The notes beneath the pieces are model-generated. The model did no database searches and was not told where the DNA came from. It worked only from the letters and a program-made list of their open reading frames with translations. A DNA stretch of 64,000 bases, from positions 744,001 to 808,000 of the forward strand of contig CAVXOW010000006.1 of assembly GCA_963763485.1 (NCBI GenBank), in the 5' to 3' direction. Below are positions 34,533 to 43,473 of the stretch, piece after piece (positions within the stretch are counted from its first letter, which is position 1; every line of letters begins with the position of its first letter). Source of the DNA: CAWCKS01 sp963763485. GTDB lineage: Bacteria > Pseudomonadota > Alphaproteobacteria > Rhizobiales > Xanthobacteraceae. Position numbers and translations under genes: made by a program.

Positions 34533-35807
34533 ATGGCCATCAACGCGATCCTTCCAGAGAAAGGCCGGGATCTTCGGCTCGACTTGTTTCGCGGTGTCGC
34601 CAACTGGTGGATCTTCCTCGACCACATTCCGAACAACGTCCTGAACTGGCTGACCATCCGCAACTACGGCTTCTCCGACGCCGCCGATCTGTTCGTGTTC
34701 ATCTCCGGCTATACCGCGTCGTTCGTCTATGCGCGCGCGCTGCTGGAGCGCGGCTTCGTTGTTGGCGCAGCAAAGCTGTTCAGGCGCTCGTGGCAGCTCT
34801 ACGTCGCGCACGTGCTGCTCTTCCTGGTTTTCATCACGGCCGTCGGCCTCGCGGCGCAACGTTGGAACGAGCCCTCGATCATCAATGAGCTCAATGTCGC
34901 CGGCGTCATCAACAATCCGATCCAGACCGTGTTCGAAGGCCTGATTCTGAAGTTCAAGCCGGTCAATTTCGACGTGCTGCCGCTCTACATCGTGCTGATG
35001 TTGCTGTTCCCCGTCGTGCTGTGGTGCATGCTGCGCCAGCCCGACATCATGATGCTGTGCTCGATCCTGCTCTATCTCGCTGCCCGTCATTTCGGCTGGA
35101 ACCTGCCGTCGTATCCGTCGGGCCACTGGTATTTCAACCCGTTCTGCTGGCAGATCCTGTTCATGTTCGGAGCCTGGTTCGCATTGGGCGGTGCCCTCGG
35201 CGCGCAACCGATCATTCGCTCGCGCGCACTGATCGTCGTGGGGGGCGCCTATCTTCTGTTCGCGCTGGTGATGACGATGGCCGGTCGATTTCCCGAAGTG
35301 GGACACGACGTCTTCCCGGACTGGCTTTTCAATGCCTTCAACCCGAACGACAAGACCAACCTGGCGCCTTACCGCGTCGTCCATTTCGTGGTGGTCGCCT
35401 TCATGATCACGCGTTTCCTGCCGCGCAACTGGCCCGGGCTGGAGTGGAAGATTTTTGATCCGGCGATCGCCTGCGGCCAGCACTCGCTCGAAGTATTTTG
35501 CGGCGGCGTGTTTCTTGCGTTCGCCGGGCATTTTGCCCTGTTGTTGCACCCGGGTCCGAGCATGCAGATCACGGTCAGCCTGGTCGGCATCGTGCTGCTT
35601 TGCGCGATCGGCTATTACAAGCGCTGGGCGGATCAGCTCGAAAAATCTCCACCGCGTCTCGTGGAAGACGGCGGGAACTCGAAGGCCGGGAGCCAGCGTT
35701 CTCAACGCCCTTCGCGGCAGGCTCGCCTGACGCAATCAAACCTCATCCGCTCGCGCCAAAATACCGAAACCGCGTCTGCGTCCACCAGTCCGATCCGATC
35801 GCGTTGA
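34533..35807 (+). CDS. opgC: OpgC family membrane protein (glucan succinyltransferase type)
   Basis: 424 residues with about ten TM segments. Starts MAINAILPEKGRDLRLDLFR; GVANWWIFLDHIPNNVLNWL and TIRNYGFSDAADLFVFISGY are diagnostic of OpgC_C proteins, which decorate osmoregulated periplasmic glucans with succinyl groups or act as related acyltransferases. A further N-terminal extension to 34494 has no ribosome site. The last ~55 residues are hydrophilic, rich in Ser/Arg and unlike the family; they run 65 bases into the convergent channel gene, so the natural stop may have been lost. Confidence 0.85.
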   Translation: MAINAILPEKGRDLRLDLFRGVANWWIFLDHIPNNVLNWLTIRNYGFSDAADLFVFISGYTASFVYARALLERGFVVGAAKLFRRSWQLYVAHVLLFLVFITAVGLAAQRWNEPSIINELNVAGVINNPIQTVFEGLILKFKPVNFDVLPLYIVLMLLFPVVLWCMLRQPDIMMLCSILLYLAARHFGWNLPSYPSGHWYFNPFCWQILFMFGAWFALGGALGAQPIIRSRALIVVGGAYLLFALVMTMAGRFPEVGHDVFPDWLFNAFNPNDKTNLAPYRVVHFVVVAFMITRFLPRNWPGLEWKIFDPAIACGQHSLEVFCGGVFLAFAGHFALLLHPGPSMQITVSLVGIVLLCAIGYYKRWADQLEKSPPRLVEDGGNSKAGSQRSQRPSRQARLTQSNLIRSRQNTETASASTSPIRSR

Positions 35808-36849
35808 GGACGCTGATCGAGATCGACTTCCGGAGCGGGCTGCCGGTCGGGACCGCAAACGCGTACGTTTGTGGTTCAAACATCGAATCGAGAAGCTTGA
35901 TGGCAAAGGGATGGTGCTGTCGCACATTCCACGCAAGCAGCGGGCGGTCATAGACGAAAGCGTCGAGTTTGTCGGCCTTCAGGTCATTCAGGCCATCAAT
36001 CGGCTTCGTATAGCCAACGAACTCGACATGCATGCGCGCCAGCGCATCCTCGGACGTGGTACCGGCCACCGTTCCAACCCTCACGGCAGAAAGTTCATGC
36101 ACATCATTGATGGCCTTTTGCAGCTGCTTCATGGTCAACACCGAGGTGACGCTTGCGGTGAAGACTGCGAGCGCAATAATCGACGTGACCATCCAGAACA
36201 CGGCGATGATCCGCCCCGGCACGGTTTTTGGTCCGCCCACGCTGCCGGACCGCTAAGTCATGGCAGTGGCGGACCACCAGACACCCGATGCGAGGCCCCT
36301 CGACCCGCCGGCAAAATCGACATTCGTACGTCGTTCCAGCAACCAGACAGCCAACCCGGTCGTTAGCGCCAGTCCTACAAGCGCACCAATCGCCTGCAGA
36401 AATCCAAATGACGTCAGCGTCTTGACGACGGGCGTCCAGCTGATTGCCGCCTCGGTGCGGACCGCGACGCCAAGTCCGGTCGTGAAGAACGGCTGCGCAA
36501 AATCAACGTTGCGTTCGCGGTCTGCCGTGACCGTCAGCGCAGCAACGGCCACATCGACCTGTCCGGCCCGCGTCCTCTCGAGCAACGCTTGCACGGTTGG
36601 TTCTTCGGCGAACCGGTATTGAACATGCAGGTCTGACGCGACCCGCTTCCAGAGCTCAATGCTGATTCCGCTCCAGCTCCCATCAGCCTCCTTCATGGAA
36701 AACGGCGGAGCTTCCTTCACTCCCACAACGATCGTGCGCGTTGTCAGCTCGTGCATGAATTCGTCGTCCGCTGCCTGCGCGCCGGTCAGGGGCTGCACGG
36801 CGAACACAATGGCGAGCAGGCAGGTGCAAGGGCTCAACGTTGCACGCAT
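35743..36849 (-). pseudogene. Glutamate-receptor-like ligand-gated ion channel (SBP_bac_3 + pore), interrupted at the selectivity filter
   Basis: A single frame covers the whole protein apart from one TAG. It comprises a signal peptide (to GAQAAD), the first ligand-binding lobe (TIVVGVKEAPPFSMKEADGS, AALTVTADRERNVDFAQPFF), TM1 (LVGLALTTGLAVWLLERR), the pore helix GLASGVWWSATAMT, the in-frame TAG at 36254-36256, TM2 (GRIIAVFWMVTSIIALAVFT) and the second lobe (VGTVAGTTSEDALARM). This is the GluR0-like prokaryotic receptor architecture. The expected TTVGYGD filter right after AMT is missing in all three frames. The two halves end and begin as separate frames (36253-36849 and 35743-36240). Confidence 0.8.
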
Positions 36850-37138
36850 CGTTGACTCGGACCGCGGTTATCGACCACGGCAAAATCGGAGATTGATTTC
36901 GCCGCGACTATCGGGACTTCCCCCGTCTCTGCTCCGCGACTTGCCTGAGCCCGATCATTCAACTTCGATGAAAATTAGTCGCTCGCTCGCATCTCATTCG
37001 CGCGAATTTGGCAACTGAGCGTAGTTCAGTGAGTGCGAGGATCACACTTCGATAGGGGCGGGTTCCGGGCGTCATTCCCGGAGCATGGACTAGGTAATAA
37101 GCGAAGCCGGCACTCAGTGCTGTCGGACGGGGATTTCC

Positions 37139-40100
37139 ATGAGAGGGACAACGGCCATCGGCGAAGTTGGCGCGAGCCAGCTTTTCACCAAGGGCAGACA
37201 GCGCAGGCAGATAACTGTCCTCGTCGCATTCATCATGGTCGGCGCCGCGGTGTTCGGCCTCTGGCAATCCTATCTCGGGTTCGTGCACAGGCGGCAGACA
37301 CTCGAAAGTAACACCCTGGAGCGCGCGCTGGCATCGGCACGCATCGTCGATCGGGAGACGTCGGCGGCTGGGCACCTGCTTCGAAGTCTCTCGACATCAC
37401 CGGCGCTGGCGAAGGGTGACCTCGCGACCTTCTACGAACAAATGCGCGCCGCCGCGCCAAGGCATACGTGGTTGATTTTGAATGACGCCACCGGTCAGGT
37501 CCTGAACACCTCACGCCCCTACGGCTCGCCTCTCGCCGCGGCCACCAACTACGACTGGGTGCACGATGAGAGCGTCAACGAAATTCGCAAGCGGCGCTCG
37601 TGGATATCGAACCGCTTGTACGGCCCGATCTCGCGCGCTTACAGCGTTGCAGTAAGCGCGCGCATCGATGGAGCCGACGGCGAGATGAAATACATTCTCT
37701 CGCTGGTCATGGCAGATCCCGAGTTGCGCGCGCTCGACGGGCAGTACCGAAAACCGGGTGATATGCCCGTCAACGTCTATGACCGAAAATTCGACCTGAT
37801 CGTCGCGGGCGAAACCGGCACTGAGTTCGATCAATCCGATATTGCCGCCGTTCGTACACACGTTCAGCAAGGCCAGCGAAGCGGCACGATTCACGCCGGC
37901 GGGCTATTCGAAACATCACGGTTCACAGCCTTTGCTGTAGCGAGCGATTCCGGCTGGACTGCGATCGCCCAAGCCGACCTGTCACTGCTGGGTGACTTGC
38001 CCGGTTCATTGCACCTTCGGCTCGTCGGCTTCGGAGTGTTTTCGTTGCTTCTGATGGGACTTGGTCTTGCTCTTATCGTGAACCGATGGTTTGGCCTGCC
38101 GTTTGAAATCCTCAAACGCGCATCTGATGAAGCCAAACAGCGTCATCGGACATACTGGGAGCAAAGCTGCGAGGGCCTCTACATGCTGAACGTCAGCCCC
38201 ACTGGCGGCTTCAGCTACGAGGCGATCAATCCACGGCTCGAAAATTGGGTCGGCCTGTCGAACGAAGAGGTCCGCGGCAAATCTCCTCATGAGCTCCTGC
38301 CCACGGCTATGGCCGACAACGCCGTAAGAAACTATCGGCGGTGCGTCTCTACGGGACGCTCCCTGCAGTTCGAAAATTCGCGTGAGAGTGGGACCGTGAG
38401 AACATGGGAAACCACTCTCACCCCCGTCTTCGGTCCCAGTGGAAAGGTCGTCCAGTTGCTCGGTCGAAGCAACGACATTACCGAGCGCCTCAAAATGCAG
38501 CGGCGGTTGAAGGATAGTGAAGAACAACTGGCCGCGGTCGCAAGGGCCGTGCCCGGCATTCTGTTCGTGGCGACTGCAGACGGCACAATCGGCTACTTCA
38601 ACGATCAATTGGCGCAGTACGCCGGCGTTCCAGAGAATCCATCCGAGCCGATCAAGCTGACGTCGCTGGTGCATCCGGATGACCGACGATCGGTTGTTAC
38701 GGCGTCGGCGCGAGCGGCCGCAAAGCCAGAACCATTCTCGATCGAATGCCGGATCTGCTCGGCGACCGGCACCTACCGCTGGTTCCTCGTTCGGGCGGCG
38801 CCTGTGCAAGATGGCGATGCCATCAGATGGTTCGGCATCGCGACCGATATCGACGATCGCAAGCAATTGAGCGCCGCGGTCGCCAATTCACGTCGGCGCC
38901 TGCAGCGCATCCTCGAGGGCATCAGCGATTGCTATTTCGCGATCGACCGGCAAAGCCGGATTGTCGCGCTGAACACACGCGCCGCGGACTGGTTCGGGCG
39001 ACCGGCCGATTTGCTGATCGGTGTCGACTACAGAACGCTCGGCCAGATGACTCCTAGTTCCCCCGAATTCAAGCTGCGCCAGCCGTTTCACGCCGCGGTC
39101 GAGGACGTCATCACGCGCGGTGTCCGAATACAGGAAGAATTGCCCTCGAAGATGTACGCAGGTCGATGGATCGATATCCAGGCCAGCCCCGCTGACGAAG
39201 GCGCCGTCATCCTGTTCAAGGACATCACCGATCGGAAACTGAGCGAGCAAAGAGCCGCGCAATCGCTCGGACTGATCCAGTCCTCGCTCGATGCGCTAAC
39301 GGCACGCGTCGCAATTCTTGATGGCAGCGGCTTTGTAATTGCTGTCAACAAGACATGGCAAACCTTCAATACCGGCAAGCCGCAAATGAACCCAGGCTCG
39401 AACTACAAGGAGAGCTGCGAGGTCGCAAACCTTCGCGATGCTCTGATCCGGGTTGTCAACGGTCACAGCGGTATCAAGCTGACATACGACCTCGCGACCG
39501 ACTCCGGCAAACGCTGGTACCAAGTCACTGTTGCGCCGTTCAAGCAGACGAATTTCTCGCGCATCGTCGTCGCGCACGAAGACGTGACGGAAATCGTCAA
39601 GACCAGGGAATCGATCGCGGACCTCCATGGACGGCTGATCTCGCTTCAGGAGGAGGAGCGTCAGCGCATCGCGATCGAATTGCATGATTCGACGGCTCAA
39701 TATCTTGTCGCTGCCGGACTGAATCTGGTCGGGTTACGGAATGCAACGCGCACGATCGATGGTGTGAGCGCACTCTGCGACGAAATCGACGACCTCATCA
39801 ATTCCGCATTGAAGGAGTTGCGCGTCTTCACCTATCTGCTGCACCCGCCTGCCCTCAGCCGCGATGGACTGAAAACGACACTCGAACGATTTGTGGCCGG
39901 CTTCCAGAAGCGTTCTTCACTACTGATCGATCTTGTTGTCGACGATGAGGTCGAGAGCCTGCCATTCGAGTTCCAGCGGACAGTTCTGAGGATCACGCAA
40001 GAGGCTCTTGCAAACGCTCATCGGCATGCCGCGGCGAAGTCAGTCGATATCAAAATGACGATACAAGATGACAAGCTTCGGTTGGTCGTTTGCGATGACG

Positions 40101-40324
40101 GACAGGGAATGCCACACGTATCGATGGACGAGTTGGCAAAAGGGCTGCAGCTTGGGGTCGGCATCGTCGGAATGAAAACTCGAACCGATCAACTTGGCGG
40201 CGAGATCGAGTTTGTGACAAATTCGAGCGGGACAACTGTCATCGTCGTCGTCCCGCTTCCTGACATCGTCAGGAGACAGTTGCGGGCTCCAGCGGACAAG
40301 AGAGTTGCGTTGGCCATCCACTGA
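37139..40324 (+). CDS. Large membrane-bound PAS-domain sensor histidine kinase (NarL-type HisKA_3)
   Basis: 1061 residues. TM1 is about residues 24-45 (ITVLVAFIMVGAAVFGLW), followed by a ~250-residue periplasmic sensor of dCache-like length, then TM2 (RLVGFGVFSLLLMGLGLALI). Several PAS/PAC modules follow (GISDCYFAIDRQSRIVALNT and others). The HisKA_3 dimerisation helix LQEEERQRIAIELHDSTAQY has the phospho-acceptor His849. The HATPase domain shows the N-box ITQEALANAHRHAAAKSV and GIVGMKTRTDQLGGEI. The LuxR-type response regulator 375 bases downstream is the obvious partner. The input signal is unknown. Confidence 0.9.
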   Translation: MRGTTAIGEVGASQLFTKGRQRRQITVLVAFIMVGAAVFGLWQSYLGFVHRRQTLESNTLERALASARIVDRETSAAGHLLRSLSTSPALAKGDLATFYEQMRAAAPRHTWLILNDATGQVLNTSRPYGSPLAAATNYDWVHDESVNEIRKRRSWISNRLYGPISRAYSVAVSARIDGADGEMKYILSLVMADPELRALDGQYRKPGDMPVNVYDRKFDLIVAGETGTEFDQSDIAAVRTHVQQGQRSGTIHAGGLFETSRFTAFAVASDSGWTAIAQADLSLLGDLPGSLHLRLVGFGVFSLLLMGLGLALIVNRWFGLPFEILKRASDEAKQRHRTYWEQSCEGLYMLNVSPTGGFSYEAINPRLENWVGLSNEEVRGKSPHELLPTAMADNAVRNYRRCVSTGRSLQFENSRESGTVRTWETTLTPVFGPSGKVVQLLGRSNDITERLKMQRRLKDSEEQLAAVARAVPGILFVATADGTIGYFNDQLAQYAGVPENPSEPIKLTSLVHPDDRRSVVTASARAAAKPEPFSIECRICSATGTYRWFLVRAAPVQDGDAIRWFGIATDIDDRKQLSAAVANSRRRLQRILEGISDCYFAIDRQSRIVALNTRAADWFGRPADLLIGVDYRTLGQMTPSSPEFKLRQPFHAAVEDVITRGVRIQEELPSKMYAGRWIDIQASPADEGAVILFKDITDRKLSEQRAAQSLGLIQSSLDALTARVAILDGSGFVIAVNKTWQTFNTGKPQMNPGSNYKESCEVANLRDALIRVVNGHSGIKLTYDLATDSGKRWYQVTVAPFKQTNFSRIVVAHEDVTEIVKTRESIADLHGRLISLQEEERQRIAIELHDSTAQYLVAAGLNLVGLRNATRTIDGVSALCDEIDDLINSALKELRVFTYLLHPPALSRDGLKTTLERFVAGFQKRSSLLIDLVVDDEVESLPFEFQRTVLRITQEALANAHRHAAAKSVDIKMTIQDDKLRLVVCDDGQGMPHVSMDELAKGLQLGVGIVGMKTRTDQLGGEIEFVTNSSGTTVIVVVPLPDIVRRQLRAPADKRVALAIH

Positions 40325-40356
40325 TGGACTTGAGCAAGGCATACTGCCCCAACTCG

Positions 40357-40392
40357 ATGGCTGAAATCCATGGCTGAACTCCATAGCTGAGC
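40357..40392 (+). repeat. Three tandem copies of a 13-base repeat
   Basis: ATGGCTGAAATCC at 40357-40369, ATGGCTGAACTCC at 40370-40382 and a shortened ATAGCTGAGC at 40383-40392. Located just after the kinase stop, in the 375-base gap before the response regulator. No gene in the gap. Confidence 0.7.
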
Positions 40393-40600
40393 GAGATAGA
40401 TCGGCGCTGAGTACTGATAGAACGGCGTCCACTGGACGCTGTGAATTCAGGCAGATTTCAACGAAAGAACCCACAACACGCCACAATTGCAGGTTGGACT
40501 ACCTTCACGTGTGAACGTCGGCAATTCGGGGACAGCCGGGTCCTGCCGCGTGCGCTCGCAAAACAGCGTCAGTATCCCTGACTGGTAGGGGAATTCCGTC

Positions 40601-40628
40601 CCGCGAATTCATGGTTTCCGCGAATTCA
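40601..40628 (+). promoter_or_regulatory. 11-bp direct repeat upstream of the response regulator, possible operator
   Basis: CCGCGAATTCA occurs at 40601-40611 and 40618-40628, 17 bases apart start to start, with a further GAATTC at 40591-40596. The pair ends 72 bases upstream of the response-regulator start. Directly repeated sites of this kind are used by NarL/LuxR-type regulators, so autoregulation is possible; inference only. Confidence 0.4.
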
Positions 40629-40699
40629 CGCGCTGACGAAACAGACCTATTAGCGAAGGGTTCTGGCAATCGAGGCTCACCAAATCGGGGCCACCGCAG

Positions 40700-41338
40700 A
40701 TGGCGCCAAAGCGCATTTTAATCGCCGACGATCACGAAGTCGTCCGTTCGGGACTGCGTTCAATCTTGCAGACCCGTGAGGGCTGGGAAGTCGTGGCCGA
40801 AGCGGACAACGGCAAGGACGCCATTACGCTGATCGCCGAGAAAATGCCTGATGTGGCAATTATCGACTACTCGCTTCCGCTAATCAACGGCGTGGAAGTG
40901 ACGCGGAGCGTCAAGGCCCGGCAGTTGGATACACAGATTCTTATTTTTACGATGCATGACAACGACGCTCTGGTCAGGGAATCATTCAAGGCGGGGGCGC
41001 GGGCGTTCCTGTTGAAATCCGAGGCGAAGCGACAGCTCACGGCGGCAGTCGAGGCGTTGCTGGCGCACAAGCCATATTTTACCGGCATCGTCTCCGAAAA
41101 GATGCTGGCGAGCTATCTGTCGACAAATGCGGCGCCAATGGTGTCGTTGTCGCCGCGCGAGCGCATGGTCATCCAGCTGATTTCAGAGGGTCATAGCAAC
41201 AAGGGCATGAGCAAGGTCCTCAATCTGAGTGTCAAGACCATCGAGACCCATCGCGCCTCGGCAATGCGCAAGCTGGCGGTAAGATCGACTGCCGAACTCG
41301 TCCGCTATGCAATCAAGAACATGCTGATCGAACCCTGA
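40700..41338 (+). CDS. LuxR/NarL-family response regulator
   Basis: 212 residues. The receiver domain has acidic residues Asp10/Asp11 (LIADDHEV), phospho-acceptor Asp56 in VAIIDYSLP, Thr in IFTMHD and Lys in FLLKSEA. The C-terminal GerE domain reads LSPRERMVIQLISEGHSNKG, then VLNLSVKTIETHRASAMRKL. It follows the PAS kinase in the same direction and is its likely partner. The start ATG at 40700 is preceded by a Gly/Cys-rich leader without an obvious strong ribosome site. Confidence 0.93.
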   Translation: MAPKRILIADDHEVVRSGLRSILQTREGWEVVAEADNGKDAITLIAEKMPDVAIIDYSLPLINGVEVTRSVKARQLDTQILIFTMHDNDALVRESFKAGARAFLLKSEAKRQLTAAVEALLAHKPYFTGIVSEKMLASYLSTNAAPMVSLSPRERMVIQLISEGHSNKGMSKVLNLSVKTIETHRASAMRKLAVRSTAELVRYAIKNMLIEP

Positions 41339-41424
41339 GACCTGCCGGTTTGGACATTCCGTGTGTCCACTGACGGCCGCAACTCGGCTTTTGGCGTGCC
41401 CGGCTGGTCGGTGCACCTCATGAA

Positions 41425-42244
41425 TCAGACCGGCCCCGCCGCGCCCCTCACGCAACGAAATCCGATGTGATCTGCTGCCGCATCGATCGGTTGAGCATGC
41501 GTTCGACCGTCGTATCGCAGACCGCAAGCCCGGCTGCGGAAGCAGGAGCCGCCCTTCAACAGCTTTCGCGGAATGAAAAGGCTTTGTAGAGTCCGAGCTC
41601 GTCTCATTGCCGGGACACTCGGGAACGCAGCATGATTTCGGCAAATCGCCCGCGGCGCCGGGAAGATACCAATCGACCGTCCATTCCCAGATTCCGTTGG
41701 TCAGCCCCTCGAGACCGTAACCACCTTGCGCCGCGAACTCCCACTCCGCCTCGGTCGGCAGCGCCTTGTGCACCCAGGCCGCATAAGCCTCGGCGTCCTG
41801 ATACGTGACGTGCACGGCTGGACGATTGTCGTCGAACGGTTGATCGGGAACACCGACGCACCTGGAGCCCCGCCAGTTCGCCTCCCGGCTGAATGCCCAG
41901 CATCTCCCCGAGATCGCTGAGCGGGATTCTGCCCCAATAAAAACGAGGGAGCCCGGCCCGGCGTCATCAACGGCACTCTCCGCGCGCGTCACATAGCCGG
42001 TTGCCGCAACGAACTCACTGAACCGTCGGACGGTCACCGGCGTTCGATCCATCCAGAAGCCGGTGACGAACGCATGCACCATCGCACCTTGTCGGTCGCA
42101 ACCCTGATGGCGCCGCATGTGGAACGACCCACCAGGAATCCACACCATATCCTCCGGGGAATCGACAGTCTTGAAACCGCCGATCATCAGAGCTGCTCCG
42201 TCGCGAATCATTGCGACGGTCTCGGCTGCGGAAACGGTTTTCAT
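41425..42244 (-). pseudogene. Decayed formylglycine-generating-enzyme (FGE/SUMF) family gene with a CoA-transferase-like N-terminus
   Basis: FGE-family pieces appear in order but in changing frames: DMVWIPGGSFHM, VTGFWMDRTPVTVRRFSEFV, VTYQDAEAYAAWVHKALPTE, AEWEFAAQGG, then NGIWEWTVDWYLPG and finally IPRKLLKGGSC and HAQPIDAAADHIGFRCV in another frame. Between AAQGG and NGIWEW some 60 family residues are deleted, and the segment around 41900-41950 is out of frame. The first 24 residues (SAAETVAMIRDGAALMIGGF) do not belong to FGE but resemble the N-terminus of a 3-oxoacid CoA-transferase subunit A. It looks like a remnant made by a deletion joining two genes. Convergent with the response regulator. 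Confidence 0.7.
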
Positions 42245-42791
42245 GAAACGCGTCTATCCTGCTCTGTTGTCACGCTTCCGTCATTAAACGACACGCTCTC
42301 GTGCACCGGCGTCGCTCAACCCGCGGTCCAGTTGGCCGCCGGCGAGGCCACAACGAGTGGAACTCATCAAATCGTCTCCAACGCGCTCTGACAGCGACGC
42401 TCACGCCGTCGCCAGAGGTGTCACAACGAATTGACGTCACGTCAGCCCGGAGGCCGACAATTCCTAACAGGCGCGCGAAGAACACTTGATGAGGAAAAAC
42501 CCCGATAGCGCGGCGTGGGACGCCGTAACGTGCGGACGCATTGGCGCTGACAAGGCAGCGTCGATGTCAGCCGCGCAACTGCAGGCATCTATCGCAATCA
42601 AAATTTCCCAACGCTTTCCTGCCGGTACATCAAGGCAACACCCGGCTTGAGATACGGGTTTTGCCCTATGGCAAAATACCGGAAGAGCCTGTCCGTTACG
42701 GACAGTTACAGTTGCATGTCGTCCCCGTCCTGAGCCGGTCATTCCCAGCCGGACGAACGCTGCGGCGGATCAATTTGAGGAAACCCTCGCC
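42245..42791. other. Intergenic region without a recognisable gene
   Basis: 547 bases between the FGE remnant and the methyltransferase gene. Short open frames on both strands give no family resemblance, and no hairpin terminator or strong promoter stands out. GAGGAAACCC at its 3' end (42777-42786) is the ribosome site of the following gene. Confidence 0.5.
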
Positions 42792-43445
42792 ATGTCGATC
42801 CATGTCGACCCTAGCGCAACTTCACCTCGCGCCCGGTCCTTCCGTTTCTCGCAGGACTGGTTTTCGAACCACATCCCGGCATGGGAAAGGATCCTGTCGC
42901 GGATACGACCGCTTCGCCTGATCGAGATCGGCTGTTTCGAAGGTCGTGCAACCACCTACATGATCCAGCGCTGCAGCGAGTTTGGTCCGCTTTCACTTTG
43001 CTGCATCGACACCTGGTCCGGAAGCGTCGACCTTTCTCCCGCGCGGATGGTCGGCGTCGAAGATCGCTTCGACTACAACGTGGCGCTTGCCATCAGCAAG
43101 GCCACCGCGAAAGTCGATTTTCGAAAACTCAAGCTATCCTCGTCAAGCGCGCTCATCCAGCTGCTCTCGACGGGCGAGAAGCAATTCGACCTCATCTATA
43201 TTGATGGATCGCACAACGCGCCGGACGTGCTGCTGGATGCGGTGCTCGCGTTTCGACTGCTCCGGACCGGCGGAATCATGATCCTGGACGACTACCTCTG
43301 GACGATGGAACCGCAACGGTCGGTCGATCTTCTCAATACGCCGAAACTCGCGATTGATGCCTTTACGTCAATCTACATGCGGAAGCTTCGAATCCTGTCG
43401 GATTTTCCGAACTCTCAATGCTTCGTCGAGAAGATCACCGCCTGA
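42792..43445 (+). CDS. Class I SAM-dependent methyltransferase (Methyltransf_24-like)
   Basis: 217 residues, ATG at 42792 preceded by GAGGAAACCCTCGCC. Motif I of the Rossmann methyltransferase fold is RLIEIGCFEGRATTYMI. It continues with an acidic end of strand 2 (LCCIDTWSGS), then FDLIYIDGSHNAPDVLLDAV and GGIMILDDYLW, which match the FkbM/Methyltransf_24 group where DGSH is typical. Substrate unknown; relatives modify glycans or small secondary products. Followed 28 bases later by an ABC membrane-domain gene in the same direction. Confidence 0.85.
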   Translation: MSIHVDPSATSPRARSFRFSQDWFSNHIPAWERILSRIRPLRLIEIGCFEGRATTYMIQRCSEFGPLSLCCIDTWSGSVDLSPARMVGVEDRFDYNVALAISKATAKVDFRKLKLSSSSALIQLLSTGEKQFDLIYIDGSHNAPDVLLDAVLAFRLLRTGGIMILDDYLWTMEPQRSVDLLNTPKLAIDAFTSIYMRKLRILSDFPNSQCFVEKITA

Positions 43446-43473
43446 ACCATAGGCGCCGCCGCGCTTGAAACGC

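Noticed and set aside
41183..41424. C-terminal extension of the FGE-like frame over the end of the response regulator
   Set aside because: Out-of-frame sequence antisense to the regulator's HTH; the genuine FGE C-terminus (HIGFRCV) ends in another frame at 41425.
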